Part shown: positions 1-8,173 of the stretch, one piece after another | Layout of the letters: each line of letters starts with the position of its first letter | How positions within the stretch are numbered: position 1 is the first letter of the stretch | Assembly (NCBI GenBank): GCA_027532775.1 | Contig: JAPZTO010000003.1 | Span: forward strand, 434,001-498,000 | DNA from: Beijerinckiaceae bacterium | GTDB lineage: Bacteria > Pseudomonadota > Alphaproteobacteria > Rhizobiales > Beijerinckiaceae | Length of the DNA stretch: 64,000 nt | Reading direction: 5' to 3' | Position numbers and translations under genes: made by a program | The notes under the pieces: generated by a model | Seen by the model: only the letters and a program-made list of their open reading frames with translations | Databases searched by the model: none | What the model was told of the DNA's origin: nothing

Positions 1-917
1 ATCGCGCCGCCCGAGGTGAGCGGGCGTACGCCGCCCGAGCCGATATCAGCGAGCGCGAGATTGGTGTTCCCGCCACTCTCGACGCTCATCACCACCTGCG
101 TGCCATTGGGCGCGAAACGGGGCGCGAAGCTGGTCGTGTTGGCGGAGCCGACCACGGCGCGGCGGCCGGAGCCGAGATCGAGCACCTGCACATTGGCGCG
201 GCCGTTTTCCTCCAGCGACATGAAGGCAACGCGGTCACCGCGCGGGCTGAAGCGCGGCGTGATCAGCAATTCCGAGCCGGACGACAGTGCGCGGAAATTC
301 GCGCCGTCCTGATCGATGATGGCGAGGCGCTTGCGGCGCTTTTCCTTCGGGCCGGTTTCGTCGACGAAGATGATCCTTGTATCGAAGAAGCCGGTCTCGC
401 CGGTCATGCGCTCGAAAACGGCATCCGAGGCGAGATGGGCGAGGCGGCGCCAATTGGCGGGATCGATCGCATGCTTCTGCCCGATCACCTGCTTGCTCGT
501 CGTCGCATCCCAGAGGCGGTATTCGATGGCAAGGCGCGCGCCGTCCCGCACCACGCGGCCGGTGACGATGGCCTGCGCGCCGGCCTGTTGCCAGGCGGCG
601 AAATTCGGCACCTGGTCGAAGCCGAGGCTGCGTTCGGGATGGCGGGCCTTGTCGATCGGCTCGAACACGCCGGAGCGTTTGAGATTGGCCGACATGATCT
701 CGGCCAGCTGGATGCCCTGCGGATCGCCGGAGAAATCGACGATGGCAATGGGCATCGGCTTGAAGTTGCGCGGGTTCAGATCGATGCAGAGTTCTCCGGC
801 CCGGCAACCGCGATCCTGCGCGCGGAGTTCGCCGCTGAGATAGAGCGGCGCCGCCAGCGCCGTGATCAGGCCGAAGGCGAAGAATACGGGGCGGAACAAC
901 TGGAAGGGACGGTTCAT
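1..917 (-). CDS. tolB: Tol-Pal translocation protein TolB (N-terminal part, runs off the left edge)
   Basis: The first ~305 residues of the periplasmic Tol-Pal protein TolB are visible; the C-terminal part of the beta-propeller and presumably pal lie outside the window. The reading frame starts at ATG 917 with MNRPFQLFRPVFFAFG, a signal peptide that ends near LRAQD. The TolB N-terminal domain follows (PMPIAIVDFSG, LKRSGVFEPID), then the first propeller blades (ITPRFSPRGDRVAFMS and FAPRFAPNGTQVVMS, each a TolB repeat). TolB links outer-membrane Pal to the inner-membrane TolQRA complex, which draws the outer membrane in during division. It is the last visible gene of tolQ-tolR-tolA-tolB, 31 bp after tolA. 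Confidence 0.95.
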   Translation of the reverse strand, partial: MNRPFQLFRPVFFAFGLITALAAPLYLSGELRAQDRGCRAGELCIDLNPRNFKPMPIAIVDFSGDPQGIQLAEIMSANLKRSGVFEPIDKARHPERSLGFDQVPNFAAWQQAGAQAIVTGRVVRDGARLAIEYRLWDATTSKQVIGQKHAIDPANWRRLAHLASDAVFERMTGETGFFDTRIIFVDETGPKEKRRKRLAIIDQDGANFRALSSGSELLITPRFSPRGDRVAFMSLEENGRANVQVLDLGSGRRAVVGSANTTSFAPRFAPNGTQVVMSVESGGNTNLALADIGSGGVRPLTSGGA

Positions 918-948
918 GGCGTCGGTCTCGCGGGGGTGGCGAACGGGC

Positions 949-2136
949 TCATTGCATTTCCGAAGTGTCGAAATTCAACCGGACGTTCTTCCAGTCTTCG
1001 TAGGTATCCATGAAGCGGGCCGGGATACGGTAGGGCTGGCAGTTGCGCAAAGCCCGCATCGAGGCCTCGGCAAACGGCACGAAATTGGGCTCGCCGGAGC
1101 GGTTGGCCAGCTGGAGCTGACTGACGATGGCGCCATCGCGGCCCAGGGTGAAGGTGATCTGCGGGCCGGTTTTCGGCGCGGAGCCGGAATAGTTGAGGCA
1201 CCGGTTCATCTGCTCGGTGAGGATTCCGATGAGCTGCGACCGGTCCGAAGGCGAGAGCTTCGATCCCGTAGCCTGGGCCGTGCCGGCGGTCGATCGGGTA
1301 TTCACTGCGGCGCCGGTTGAGCCGGTCGAAGCGGGTGCCTCGCGGGACGCGAGCAGGCGATTGCGGATCGCATCGTTGAGCTTCTGCTCCTCGGCCGCCT
1401 CGCGGCGCGCCTTTTCCTCGCGCGCCTTCTTCTCGGCCTCGGCCTTGCGGCGCTCCTCGGCTTTTTTCTGCTCCTCGGCCTTCTTCAATTCCTCGGCCTT
1501 TTTCTGCTCCTCGGCCTTCTTGAGATCCTCGGCGCGCTTCTGCGCCTCGGCTTCGGCCTTGAGCTTCTCGTCCAGCTTGCGCCTGGCCTCGGCGGCCGCT
1601 TTGGCCTCCTCGAGCTTGCGCTGCTCCTCGATCTTCTTGCGGCGCAGGAGTTCGGCCTTCTCGTCTTCCTGATCGTCCTCCTCCGCCTTGACAGGCGGGG
1701 TCGGGACCGGCGGAGCGACGCGGAGTTCGGGCGGGCGGGTCGGCGGGATGATCGCCGCGAGCTGCTGCTGCTGGGGCTGCGGCTCGGGCTTTGTCTCGAC
1801 CTGCTGCGGCTCGGAGCGGCTCGGCGGTGTGGGAACGTCCCGTTTGGCCTGGCCGGGATCCTTGTCTTCCTTGATCTCGGCGACGCGGTCGATCCGGCGC
1901 TCCGGTGTCGGGGCGACGATTTTCGATTCCTTGTCGCCGCGCATCATCTCGCTGAATTGCTGATCGCTGACGACATCGACCGCGACGGCTTCCTGCGCGG
2001 GGTTGAAGGGCTTGGCGGAACTGAAGGAATAGAGGCCGAGGCCAAGCACGAGGGCATGGCCCATGGTCGAGACGAGGGTGCCCGGCTCGCGCCAGGAGAT
2101 TGCCCCCTTCAGATTGTCGACCAGCGCCTTCGGCAC
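949..2136 (-). CDS. tolA: Cell envelope integrity protein TolA
   Basis: 395 residues with a GTG start at 2136. It has the TolA architecture: one membrane helix at about residues 21-40, a Pro/Glu/Lys-rich linker, a long charged helix made of degenerate KKAEEQKKAEEL units (about 165-255), and a small C-terminal domain (about 293-395) with paired cysteines in RCLNYSG and RNCQPYRIP. TolA spans the periplasm and transmits TolQR motor force to TolB/Pal. The KAEE-type units give a run of short imperfect repeats in the DNA at about 1400-1640. It lies between tolR and tolB in the usual order. Confidence 0.93.
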   Translation of the reverse strand: MPKALVDNLKGAISWREPGTLVSTMGHALVLGLGLYSFSSAKPFNPAQEAVAVDVVSDQQFSEMMRGDKESKIVAPTPERRIDRVAEIKEDKDPGQAKRDVPTPPSRSEPQQVETKPEPQPQQQQLAAIIPPTRPPELRVAPPVPTPPVKAEEDDQEDEKAELLRRKKIEEQRKLEEAKAAAEARRKLDEKLKAEAEAQKRAEDLKKAEEQKKAEELKKAEEQKKAEERRKAEAEKKAREEKARREAAEEQKLNDAIRNRLLASREAPASTGSTGAAVNTRSTAGTAQATGSKLSPSDRSQLIGILTEQMNRCLNYSGSAPKTGPQITFTLGRDGAIVSQLQLANRSGEPNFVPFAEASMRALRNCQPYRIPARFMDTYEDWKNVRLNFDTSEMQ

Positions 2137-2151
2137 CGTGGCAGACCTCCG

Positions 2152-2598
2152 TTACTTCGTGTCGGCCGGTGCGTTGACCAGCCCGATCTTCGTGTAGCCG
2201 GCGCGCTGGAGCACGCCCATCACCTCGCCGACGCGGCCGTAATTCACCTGCGCGGCACCGCGGACATAGATCCGCTCGTCATAACCCTGCTTGGCGATGG
2301 CGCCGATCTCGGCGGCCAGCGTCTCGATTCGGGTTTCCTTGTCCTGCAGGAAGAGGCGCCCGCGCTCGTCGATCGTGACCGAAATCGGCTTCTGATCGAT
2401 ATTGAGCTGCGAGGCGCCGGTTTTAGGCAGGTCGACCGGCACGCCGGTGGTCAGCAGCGGCGCGGCGACCATGAAGATCACCAGCAGCACAAGCATCACG
2501 TCGATGAAGGGGATCATATTGAGATCCGCCATCGGTGCCGCCCGGCGCGACCGCCGCCTCTTGCCGCCGCCTCCGCCTGCATTCATTGCCATCGCCAT
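2152..2598 (-). CDS. tolR: Tol-Pal system protein TolR (ExbD family)
   Basis: 148 residues, ExbD/TolR family. A short basic Gly/Arg-rich cytoplasmic start precedes one membrane helix, FIDVMLVLLVIFMVAAP (about 31-50). The aspartate of FID (about residue 33) matches the proton-carrying Asp of the family. The periplasmic domain ends in the usual thioester-free TolR fold (VNYGRVGEVMGVLQRAGYTKIGLV). TolR and TolQ form the proton-driven stator-like motor that energises TolA. It sits 12 bp after tolQ and 15 bp before tolA, so it is in one operon. Several in-frame ATGs crowd the N-terminus, so the exact start could be a few codons later. Confidence 0.95.
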   Translation of the reverse strand: MAMAMNAGGGGGKRRRSRRAAPMADLNMIPFIDVMLVLLVIFMVAAPLLTTGVPVDLPKTGASQLNIDQKPISVTIDERGRLFLQDKETRIETLAAEIGAIAKQGYDERIYVRGAAQVNYGRVGEVMGVLQRAGYTKIGLVNAPADTK

Positions 2599-2610
2599 GG
2601 CCGGGCCTCC

Positions 2611-3327
2611 TTACGCCGCGCCGCGGGCCGGCGGCTGGCCGGCGCGTTCGTCGATCTGGCGCGAGAGGATGGCGGAGAATTCATCCGCGAAGCTTTCGAG
2701 GCGGCCCTGCGTGCGGGACACGTCCTTGACGAACTTGTTGTAGAAGATGTTGGCCGGAATGGCGGCCACCAGCGCGATCGCCGTGGCGAAAAGCGCCTCG
2801 GCAATGCCCGGCGCGACGACGGCCAGCGAGGTGTTCTTCGAGGCGGCGATCGAGCGGAAGGTCGTCATGATGCCGAAAACCGTGCCGAACAGGCCGACAT
2901 ACGGACCGACCGAGGCGATGGTGGCCAGCACCAGCAGTTTGGATTCCAGCCGCTCCACCTCGCGCGAGATCGAGACGTCGAGCACCTTGTCAATGCGGGT
3001 CTGCAGGCTGGCGAAACCACGGCCCGACCCTTCGAAGGTGCGGCGCCATTCGCCCATGGCCGCGACGAACAGGGCTGCGAAACCGTCCGTCGTTTTCTGG
3101 TGGAGCGAGCGGTACAGCTCGTCGAGGCTCTGGCCGGACCAGAACGTGTCTTCGAACTCGTTCATCCGCGCCTTCATCGCGCGCAGCATCATCGCCTTGT
3201 TGATGATGATCGCCCAGGACCAGACCGACGCCGCCATCAAGCCAAGCATGACCAGTTTCACGATGAAATGGGCATGCAGGAACAGGGCAATCAGCGAGAG
3301 ATCGGGGGTGGCATCGGCGCCTGGCAT
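2611..3327 (-). CDS. tolQ: Tol-Pal system protein TolQ (MotA/ExbB family)
   Basis: 238 residues, the usual TolQ length. It has three membrane segments: about 15-38, about 145-167 (SVGPYVGLFGTVFGIMTTF, the family signature), and about 180-203 (APGIAEALFATAIALVAAIP). The long cytoplasmic loop between helices 1 and 2 is typical. With TolR it forms the proton channel of the Tol-Pal envelope constriction machine. It is separated from ybgC upstream by 168 bp, long enough for its own promoter; that gap contains TTAACCAT on the minus strand, the sequence of a CtrA half-site, unproven here. Confidence 0.95.
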   Translation of the reverse strand: MPGADATPDLSLIALFLHAHFIVKLVMLGLMAASVWSWAIIINKAMMLRAMKARMNEFEDTFWSGQSLDELYRSLHQKTTDGFAALFVAAMGEWRRTFEGSGRGFASLQTRIDKVLDVSISREVERLESKLLVLATIASVGPYVGLFGTVFGIMTTFRSIAASKNTSLAVVAPGIAEALFATAIALVAAIPANIFYNKFVKDVSRTQGRLESFADEFSAILSRQIDERAGQPPARGAA

Positions 3328-3495
3328 GAGACTTCCTTCTTTCCGGCGCCCGGGAGGGCTCCGACAGGGACAGAACGCGGCTCTTGACCCCGTTTTGCGA
3401 CCAAACTGAGGCGCAGCACGGGAAAAGCCACGGCCGTGACCGCGCTGGGACAGCCGGTTCTATCCATCGACCTTTATGGTTAACCTTTGGTATAT

Positions 3496-3903
3496 TCAGA
3501 GCTTGTGCAATGCAACAAGCTGTGCCCGGAGAACGGGATCGAGCCGTTTCGGGCGGCCTTTCGCGAGGAAGGCGATGGTCACGCCGGCTTCGGCGAGGCA
3601 GATGTCCCCGCGGAGCAGGCGCTGATGCATGCGCAGGCTGGCGCCGCCGATTTCCGTGATCCGCGTCTCCACCGTGACCTCGTCATCCATCCGCGCGGGC
3701 TGATGGTAATCGATCGAGAGATGCCGGACCACGAAGGCGAAGGGCCCGCCCTCGGCCTCGAACAGGCTGCGCTGGTCAATGCCCGCCGCGCGCAGGGCCT
3801 CGGTGCGGCCGCGCTCGAAGAAATGCAGGTAGCGGGCATGGTAGACGAAGCCGGAGAAATCCGTGTCCTCGTAATAGATGCGCAGGGGCAGGGTGGCGGT
3901 CAT
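3496..3903 (-). CDS. ybgC: Tol-Pal associated acyl-CoA thioesterase YbgC
   Basis: 135 residues, hot-dog fold 4-hydroxybenzoyl-CoA thioesterase family. The active-site region YYEDTDFSGFVYHARY contains the catalytic Asp, followed by FFERGRTEAL. YbgC is routinely encoded beside tolQ, is a cytoplasmic thioesterase and has been linked to phospholipid metabolism. Its ATG overlaps the stop of the upstream metallophosphoesterase by 4 bp (ATGA), so the two are probably translationally coupled, although that upstream gene is not a normal partner of ybgC. Confidence 0.93.
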   Translation of the reverse strand: MTATLPLRIYYEDTDFSGFVYHARYLHFFERGRTEALRAAGIDQRSLFEAEGGPFAFVVRHLSIDYHQPARMDDEVTVETRITEIGGASLRMHQRLLRGDICLAEAGVTIAFLAKGRPKRLDPVLRAQLVALHKL

Positions 3904-4811
3904 GGCGGGCCCAGTTCAATCAGGACGATTTCCGGTGCAACACCCACCCGCACCGGCGCGATGCTGCAGCCGAGGCCGCCGGAGACGATAAGGTGGCTTT
4001 TGCCTCTTTGAAAATGTCCATGAGGATAAATCCTGCTGCCAATCGATGCAGCAGCAGGGCGCCAGCCCAAGATTTTGACCTGACCGCCATGGGTATGGCC
4101 GCACAGCGTCAGGCAAAAGCGATCCGGAACAGAAGGAAAGATATCCGGCTCATGGGCAAGCAGGATCGCGGGTTCATCGGACTTCAGAAGTGATATCGTC
4201 GCCCCCAGGTCGTCCAGCCCGACAACACGCCGTCCCGGTGGCGCGCCGCGTTTCAGGATCGCGAGTTGGTCAGCCAGCCCTGCAAGCCAGAATCCCTTGC
4301 CGTCTTTGTCTATTCGAACAACGCTGTTTTCGTAGACAGGGATTCCGACACCCTCAAGCGCCCTTCGAGCGATCGTTATACCGCCCCCTTGCCGCTGGGC
4401 TTCTCGATCATCCCACCAGTCATGGTTTCCGAGAACGGCATGCACACCAAGAGGTGCGGCAAGCCGGCCAAGTGGCTTGGCCCATTCCGGGGACGAAATT
4501 TCGCCAAGCCGCCATCGTTTCATCCCCGCCACGTAGTCACCGAGGAGAACGATAAGGTCCGGCTTCAATGAATTTGTCTGGTCGACGATGGAATGAATTC
4601 GCTCCACGGACATCCAAGGTTCGCAGGCATGGATATCGGCCAAAGCGGCAATCCTGAGATTGGTACCCTTCGGCCAATCGTCAGGCGCCAGCCGGTAGCG
4701 GGCGATGCGCGGGCGCTGCAGGGGGCCATAGCCGAACGCATAGGCCGCGCCGGCTGCCAGGCTGGCGAGGCTGGCGCCGAGGAATTTCAGGACCGTGCGA
4801 CGGGAGAGCAT
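3900..4811 (-). CDS. Metallophosphoesterase with N-terminal export signal
   Basis: 303 residues. The N-terminus MLSRRTVLKFLGASLASLAAG looks like a twin-arginine or lipid-anchoring signal and points to a periplasmic enzyme. Calcineurin-like metal-binding motifs follow in order: ALADIHACEP (DxH), LLGDYVAG (GDxx), VLGNHDWWDD (GNHD), LLAHEPDI and CGHTHGGQ (GHxH). The closest described families are YkuE/YaeI-type phosphodiesterases acting on membrane-associated substrates, but the substrate cannot be told from sequence. It is wedged between ruvB and ybgC, which are usually adjacent, and its base composition (3990-4560) looks less GC-rich than its neighbours, so acquisition by transfer is possible. 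Confidence 0.88.
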   Translation of the reverse strand: MLSRRTVLKFLGASLASLAAGAAYAFGYGPLQRPRIARYRLAPDDWPKGTNLRIAALADIHACEPWMSVERIHSIVDQTNSLKPDLIVLLGDYVAGMKRWRLGEISSPEWAKPLGRLAAPLGVHAVLGNHDWWDDREAQRQGGGITIARRALEGVGIPVYENSVVRIDKDGKGFWLAGLADQLAILKRGAPPGRRVVGLDDLGATISLLKSDEPAILLAHEPDIFPSVPDRFCLTLCGHTHGGQVKILGWRPAAASIGSRIYPHGHFQRGKSHLIVSGGLGCSIAPVRVGVAPEIVLIELGPP

Positions 4812-4854
4812 GCAAAAATACTTCCGGAGGCGGGGCAGACTCGGCGGTTGATTG

Positions 4855-5892
4855 TCACTCCTCCTCGCCCTCGAACAGGCCGAACTGGGCTGGCTGCCGC
4901 GTCGGCGCAGCCATCCCGAGATGGCGGAAGGCGGCGTCGGTGAGCAGCCGGCCGCGCGGGGTGCGCTGCAGGAAGCCCTGCTGGAGGAGATAGGGCTCGA
5001 TAATGTCCTCGATCGCGTCGCGCGGCTCGGACAGGGCAGCGGCCATGGTCTCGATGCCCACCGGCCCGCCGGAGAATTTCTCGGCGATGGTGGTGAGGTA
5101 GCGCCGGTCCATCAGGTCGAGGCCGATGGAATCGACATCGAGCATGGTCAGCGCCTTGTCGGCGATGGCGCGCGTCACCCTGTCCGCGCCCTCGACAATG
5201 GCGACATCGCGCACGCGACGGAGCAGGCGGCCGGCAATGCGCGGCGTGCCGCGCGCGCGGCGGGCGATCTCGTTCGCGCCATCCTCGCTCATGCCGATGC
5301 CGAGCACCCGCGCGCCGCGCGTCACGATCAGCTCGAGTTCCGCCACGGTGTAGAAATTCAGGCGGATCGGAATGCCGAAACGATCGCGCAGGGGCGTCGT
5401 CAGCAGGCCGGCGCGGGTGGTGGCGCCGACGAGCGTGAATTTCGGAAGGTCGATCTTGACCGAGCGGGCCGCCGGGCCTTCGCCGATGATCAGGTCGAGC
5501 TGGTAATCCTCCATGGCGGGGTAGAGGATTTCCTCGACCGCCGGGTTGAGGCGGTGGATCTCGTCGATGAAGAGCACGTCGCGCTCGTCGAGATTGGTCA
5601 GCTGCGCGGCAAGGTCACCGGCCTTGGCGATGACGGGGCCGGAAGTCGAGCGGAAATTGACGCCGAGCTCGCGCGCCACGATCTGCGCCAGCGTCGTCTT
5701 GCCGAGGCCGGGCGGGCCGACGAAGAGGACATGGTCCAGCGCCTCGCCGCGCGCCTTGGCAGCCTGGATGAAGACCTTGAGGTTCTCCTGCGCCTGCTGC
5801 TGGCCGATGAATTCACCGAGCGCGAGCGGGCGGATCGACTGATCCACGTCATCGCCGCGCTTTTCGGGATTGAGGAGGCCGGGGCGGGTCAT
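4855..5892 (-). CDS. ruvB: Holliday junction branch migration helicase RuvB
   Basis: 345 residues, full length. AAA+ motifs are Walker [13 protein letters not shown], Walker [11 protein letters not shown] and sensor 1 [11 protein letters not shown], followed by the arginine finger LRDRFG and a C-terminal winged helix ([17 protein letters not shown]). RuvB hexamers pump DNA through RuvA-bound Holliday junctions. Its ATG at 5892 overlaps the TGA of the inserted membrane-protein gene. The first 93 bases of the gene (5800-5892) are repeated at 6446-6538, where they lie directly behind the acetyltransferase gene in what was presumably the original ruvB start position. Confidence 0.97.
   Translation of the reverse strand: MTRPGLLNPEKRGDDVDQSIRPLALGEFIGQQQAQENLKVFIQAAKARGEALDHVLFVGPPGLGKTTLAQIVARELGVNFRSTSGPVIAKAGDLAAQLTNLDERDVLFIDEIHRLNPAVEEILYPAMEDYQLDLIIGEGPAARSVKIDLPKFTLVGATTRAGLLTTPLRDRFGIPIRLNFYTVAELELIVTRGARVLGIGMSEDGANEIARRARGTPRIAGRLLRRVRDVAIVEGADRVTRAIADKALTMLDVDSIGLDLMDRRYLTTIAEKFSGGPVGIETMAAALSEPRDAIEDIIEPYLLQQGFLQRTPRGRLLTDAAFRHLGMAAPTRQPAQFGLFEGEEE
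5800..5892 (-). repeat. Direct repeat copy A: the native 5' end of intact ruvB
   Basis: These 93 bp encode RuvB residues 1-31 and are identical to 6446-6538 except at 5821/6467. That change is synonymous (GCG versus GCC, both Ala). The two copies are in the same orientation, exactly 646 bp apart. Similarity fades immediately inside position 5800 and stops at the start codon. Confidence 0.97.
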
Positions 5893-6377
5893 GGAGCAGG
5901 CTCTCGTGTACGAGTATCGCTATGGAGGAAGTCAATTACCCGATGTATCAAGTATGCATTCAGGCATGCGACTGGGGTAAGAAAAACAATTACAAATGGA
6001 AATAAAATTCTCTCTTTAATAACATATGGATCACGTATGAAATCTAGAAAAAAAATTAACGCAGACAAACAAAGAATTAACCAAGTAATCATAAAGGACA
6101 ATAGCCAACGTCCGTAAAAAAACTTGTTTAAAATCGAAAAAATGGCGCCTCCAATAGCGGCGGGGACAATTAAATAAGAAAATGCAAATCTTATCGACAG
6201 GACGAATTCATCGATGTGAAACGCCAGAGGCTTTTTAAAAACACTCCGCAAATCAATGAGTGCCTGAAGGATAACTGCAAATATTGAGGAGACGGTTGGC
6301 GCAAAAATGGCTGACAACAGCGTGCCCGTAAGTGCGCAATGCACATAGCTGAATCTGTTGTTTGCCCAGGCACTCAT
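5889..6377 (-). CDS. AT-rich predicted four-helix membrane protein inserted at the ruvB start
   Basis: 162 residues from ATG 6377, chosen because this ATG overlaps the stop of the upstream ruvB fragment (ATGA); an ATG at 6404 would add nine residues. I recognise no family. Four hydrophobic segments are visible: about 9-38 ([18 protein letters not shown]), 55-75 ([17 protein letters not shown]), 82-103 ([16 protein letters not shown]) and 115-135 ([15 protein letters not shown]). There is no signal peptide or catalytic motif. Base composition is foreign: 6001-6060 contains only 13 G/C in 60 bases, against a strongly GC-rich surrounding. Its stop overlaps the ruvB ATG, so it is coupled at both ends. 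Immunity-like or phage-related roles are possible but unsupported. Confidence 0.8.
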   Translation of the reverse strand: MSAWANNRFSYVHCALTGTLLSAIFAPTVSSIFAVILQALIDLRSVFKKPLAFHIDEFVLSIRFAFSYLIVPAAIGGAIFSILNKFFYGRWLLSFMITWLILCLSALIFFLDFIRDPYVIKERILFPFVIVFLTPVACLNAYLIHRVIDFLHSDTRTREPAP

Positions 6378-6538
6378 TTTGCCTGCTCCTTCAGCCTTTG
6401 CCAAACGAGCGCGCTGATTGCGGCAATCTGGCCGAAAGTCTGCACCTGGCCGATGAATTCACCGAGGGCGAGCGGGCGGATCGACTGATCCACGTCATCG
6501 CCGCGCTTTTCGGGATTGAGGAGGCCGGGGCGGGTCAT
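6374..6538 (-). pseudogene. Truncated duplicate of the ruvB 5' end, fused to a 23-residue tail
   Basis: An open frame of 54 codons starts at ATG 6538. Residues 1-31 are identical to RuvB 1-31 ([16 protein letters not shown] through GEFIGQ). Residues 32-54 (VQTFGQIAAISALVWQRLKE and three more) are unrelated apart from a possible remnant Gln. Its ATG overlaps the acetyltransferase stop, and its TGA overlaps the ATG of the membrane protein. The fragment lacks all AAA+ motifs, so it cannot act as RuvB. It may serve only as a translated leader that carries ribosomes from the upstream gene into the inserted one. Confidence 0.85.
6446..6538 (-). repeat. Direct repeat copy B: displaced duplicate of the ruvB 5' end
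   Basis: Second copy of the 93-bp repeat described at 5800-5892, with one mismatch. It abuts the acetyltransferase stop codon, which is the expected ancestral position of ruvB, so the inserted unit is best defined as either 5893-6538 or 5800-6445 (646 bp). Confidence 0.97.
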
Positions 6539-7002
6539 AGCGTCTTCTCGAGGTCGATCAGGTCGCGGATGGGCAGGCCATCCGGATCGACCATCGGGAT
6601 GGAGGGCTTTTCCCGGCGGATCCCGGCCACGGCATCGCGATGCAGGGCGACAAGATGGTAGCCGCGCTTCTGGAAGAAGCGGAACGCGCCGAGATTGTTG
6701 TTCGTCGTGGCGAGGATCATCCGCGTTGCGCCGAGCTGGCGGGCTTCGCGCTCGGCAGCATCCATCAGGTTTGTGCCAACGCCTTGCTGCGGCACCTCGG
6801 TGTTGAGGCTGACCAACTCGGCAAGGCCGCCCTGCACAGCGAAGGTGACGAGCCCGGTCATGGCGCCGGCGCCATCGCGCGCGGCGAAGGCGTGCACCTC
6901 CGCCGGGCCATAGCGCCGCCGGGGGGTAACGATGCTCTCGCCGCGCCAGTGCCGGCGCCAGCCCGAGAGGAGATCGTCCATGCGGGCGGGCGCAATGATC
7001 AC
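6535..7002 (-). CDS. GNAT family N-acetyltransferase
   Basis: 155 residues from a GTG at 7002 that overlaps the ruvA stop by 4 bp; an ATG at 6981 (MDDLLSGW) is an alternative. The GNAT acetyl-CoA fold is shown by [20 protein letters not shown] (the Q/RxxGxG/A pyrophosphate loop, here QQGVGT) and [20 protein letters not shown], the classic motif for the C-terminal half. The substrate is unknown. It lies inside the ruv operon between ruvA and ruvB and is translationally coupled to both sides. Confidence 0.88.
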   Translation of the reverse strand: MIIAPARMDDLLSGWRRHWRGESIVTPRRRYGPAEVHAFAARDGAGAMTGLVTFAVQGGLAELVSLNTEVPQQGVGTNLMDAAEREARQLGATRMILATTNNNLGAFRFFQKRGYHLVALHRDAVAGIRREKPSIPMVDPDGLPIRDLIDLEKTL

Positions 7003-7616
7003 TTCGCCAGCTCCTTCAAGCCCTGCCGGATGAGCTGGCCGGTTTCGGCGCTCTCGCCGAGGGCCTTCGCGGCGGCGGCCACGGCGGCAGCGGCCTGCGG
7101 CTGGCCATAGCCGAGATTGACCAGCGCCGAGATCGCATCCTTCAGCGGGCCCTTCACGCGGCCTTCATCCGCCTCGCCGGCGAGTTTCGCCACGGCGGGA
7201 TCGACGGTGCCGAAAGCGGGTGCCTTGTCTTTCAGTTCCACGCAGATGCGCTCGGCCAGTTTCGGCCCGACCCCGGAGGTGCGGGCGATGGCGGCCTTGT
7301 CCTTCATGGCGATGGCATTGGCGAGTTCGGCCGGACGCAGCGTGGAGAGGATGGCGAGTGCCACTTTCTGGCCGACGCCCTGCACGCCGAGCAGGATGTT
7401 GAACCATTGCTGTTCCACCGCGCTCGCAAAGCCGAACAGGCGGATCATGTCCTCGCGGACGATGGTCTCGATGAAGAGCGTCGCCGCCTCGCCGGCCTGC
7501 GGCAGGGCCTGCAGGGTGCGGCTGGAGCAATGCACGAGATAGCCGACGCCGTGGACGTCAAGGATCACCGTATCCTCGCCGTAGCTGTCGATCACGCCTT
7601 TGAGCTTGCCGATCAT
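6999..7616 (-). CDS. ruvA: Holliday junction DNA helicase subunit RuvA
   Basis: 205 residues, normal length. The N-terminal OB domain starts [19 protein letters not shown], followed by two helix-hairpin-helix motifs ([14 protein letters not shown] and [12 protein letters not shown]) and a C-terminal domain III that contacts RuvB ([14 protein letters not shown]). RuvA tetramers grip the Holliday junction and load RuvB rings. It begins 3 bp after the ruvC stop and ends overlapping the acetyltransferase start, so ruvC-ruvA-GNAT-ruvB is one transcript. Confidence 0.97.
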   Translation of the reverse strand: MIGKLKGVIDSYGEDTVILDVHGVGYLVHCSSRTLQALPQAGEAATLFIETIVREDMIRLFGFASAVEQQWFNILLGVQGVGQKVALAILSTLRPAELANAIAMKDKAAIARTSGVGPKLAERICVELKDKAPAFGTVDPAVAKLAGEADEGRVKGPLKDAISALVNLGYGQPQAAAAVAAAAKALGESAETGQLIRQGLKELAK

Positions 7617-7619
7617 GAT

Positions 7620-8105
7620 TTATCCCCGACCCCGATTATGGGCATGGCAGATGGCGATGGCGAGCGCATCGGCCATGTCGTCTGTGCGGAACTCGGCCTT
7701 GGGCAGCAGCACCTTCACCATCATCCGGATCTGCGCCTTTTCGGCATGGCCGGCGCCGACCACGCTCTTTTTCACCTGGTTCGGCGCATATTCGGCCACG
7801 CGCAGCCCCGCCTGTGCGGGCACGAGCATGGCGATGCCGCGCGCCGCGCCGAGCTTGAGGGTGGAGCGCGGATCCTTGTTCATGAAGGTTTCCTCGACCG
7901 CCGCTTCCTGCGGGGCGTGATCGGCGATGACGATGCGCAAGCCCTCATGGATGGCGGCCAGCCTGTCTGCCAGATCGGCCGAAGGGGTGGGCTCGACGGC
8001 GCCGCAGGCGATATAGGACAGCCGCGTCCCCTCGCTCTCGATGATGCCCCAGCCGGTATGGCGCAGCCCCGGATCAATGCCGATGATTCGCACGGATTTG
8101 CTCAT
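7620..8105 (-). CDS. ruvC: Crossover junction endodeoxyribonuclease RuvC
   Basis: 161 residues from ATG 8105 ([20 protein letters not shown]); a longer frame reaches 8186 but the family begins at this methionine. The RNase-H-like acidic residues are present: D in IGIDPG, E in [12 protein letters not shown], and the C-terminal D pair in [13 protein letters not shown]. RuvC dimers resolve Holliday junctions after RuvAB branch migration. It is the first gene of the ruv operon and is divergent from the TSUP transporter, with 68 bp between starts. Confidence 0.96.
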   Translation of the reverse strand: MSKSVRIIGIDPGLRHTGWGIIESEGTRLSYIACGAVEPTPSADLADRLAAIHEGLRIVIADHAPQEAAVEETFMNKDPRSTLKLGAARGIAMLVPAQAGLRVAEYAPNQVKKSVVGAGHAEKAQIRMMVKVLLPKAEFRTDDMADALAIAICHAHNRGRG

Positions 8106-8173
8106 GCGATATCGGTAGTGCCGGATGCTGCCGCATGCTAGCGGGGAGGGCGCGACTCCCCGGAAATCTACCG

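Noticed and set aside
1400-1640. Short repeats in DNA resembling a microsatellite or repeat array
   Set aside because: They are the KAEE-type coiled-coil codons of tolA and are explained by the protein.
5800-6538. Explaining the ruvB repeats as a simple tandem duplication
   Set aside because: A tandem duplication would leave more ruvB or acetyltransferase sequence between the copies; the intervening DNA is unrelated and AT-rich.
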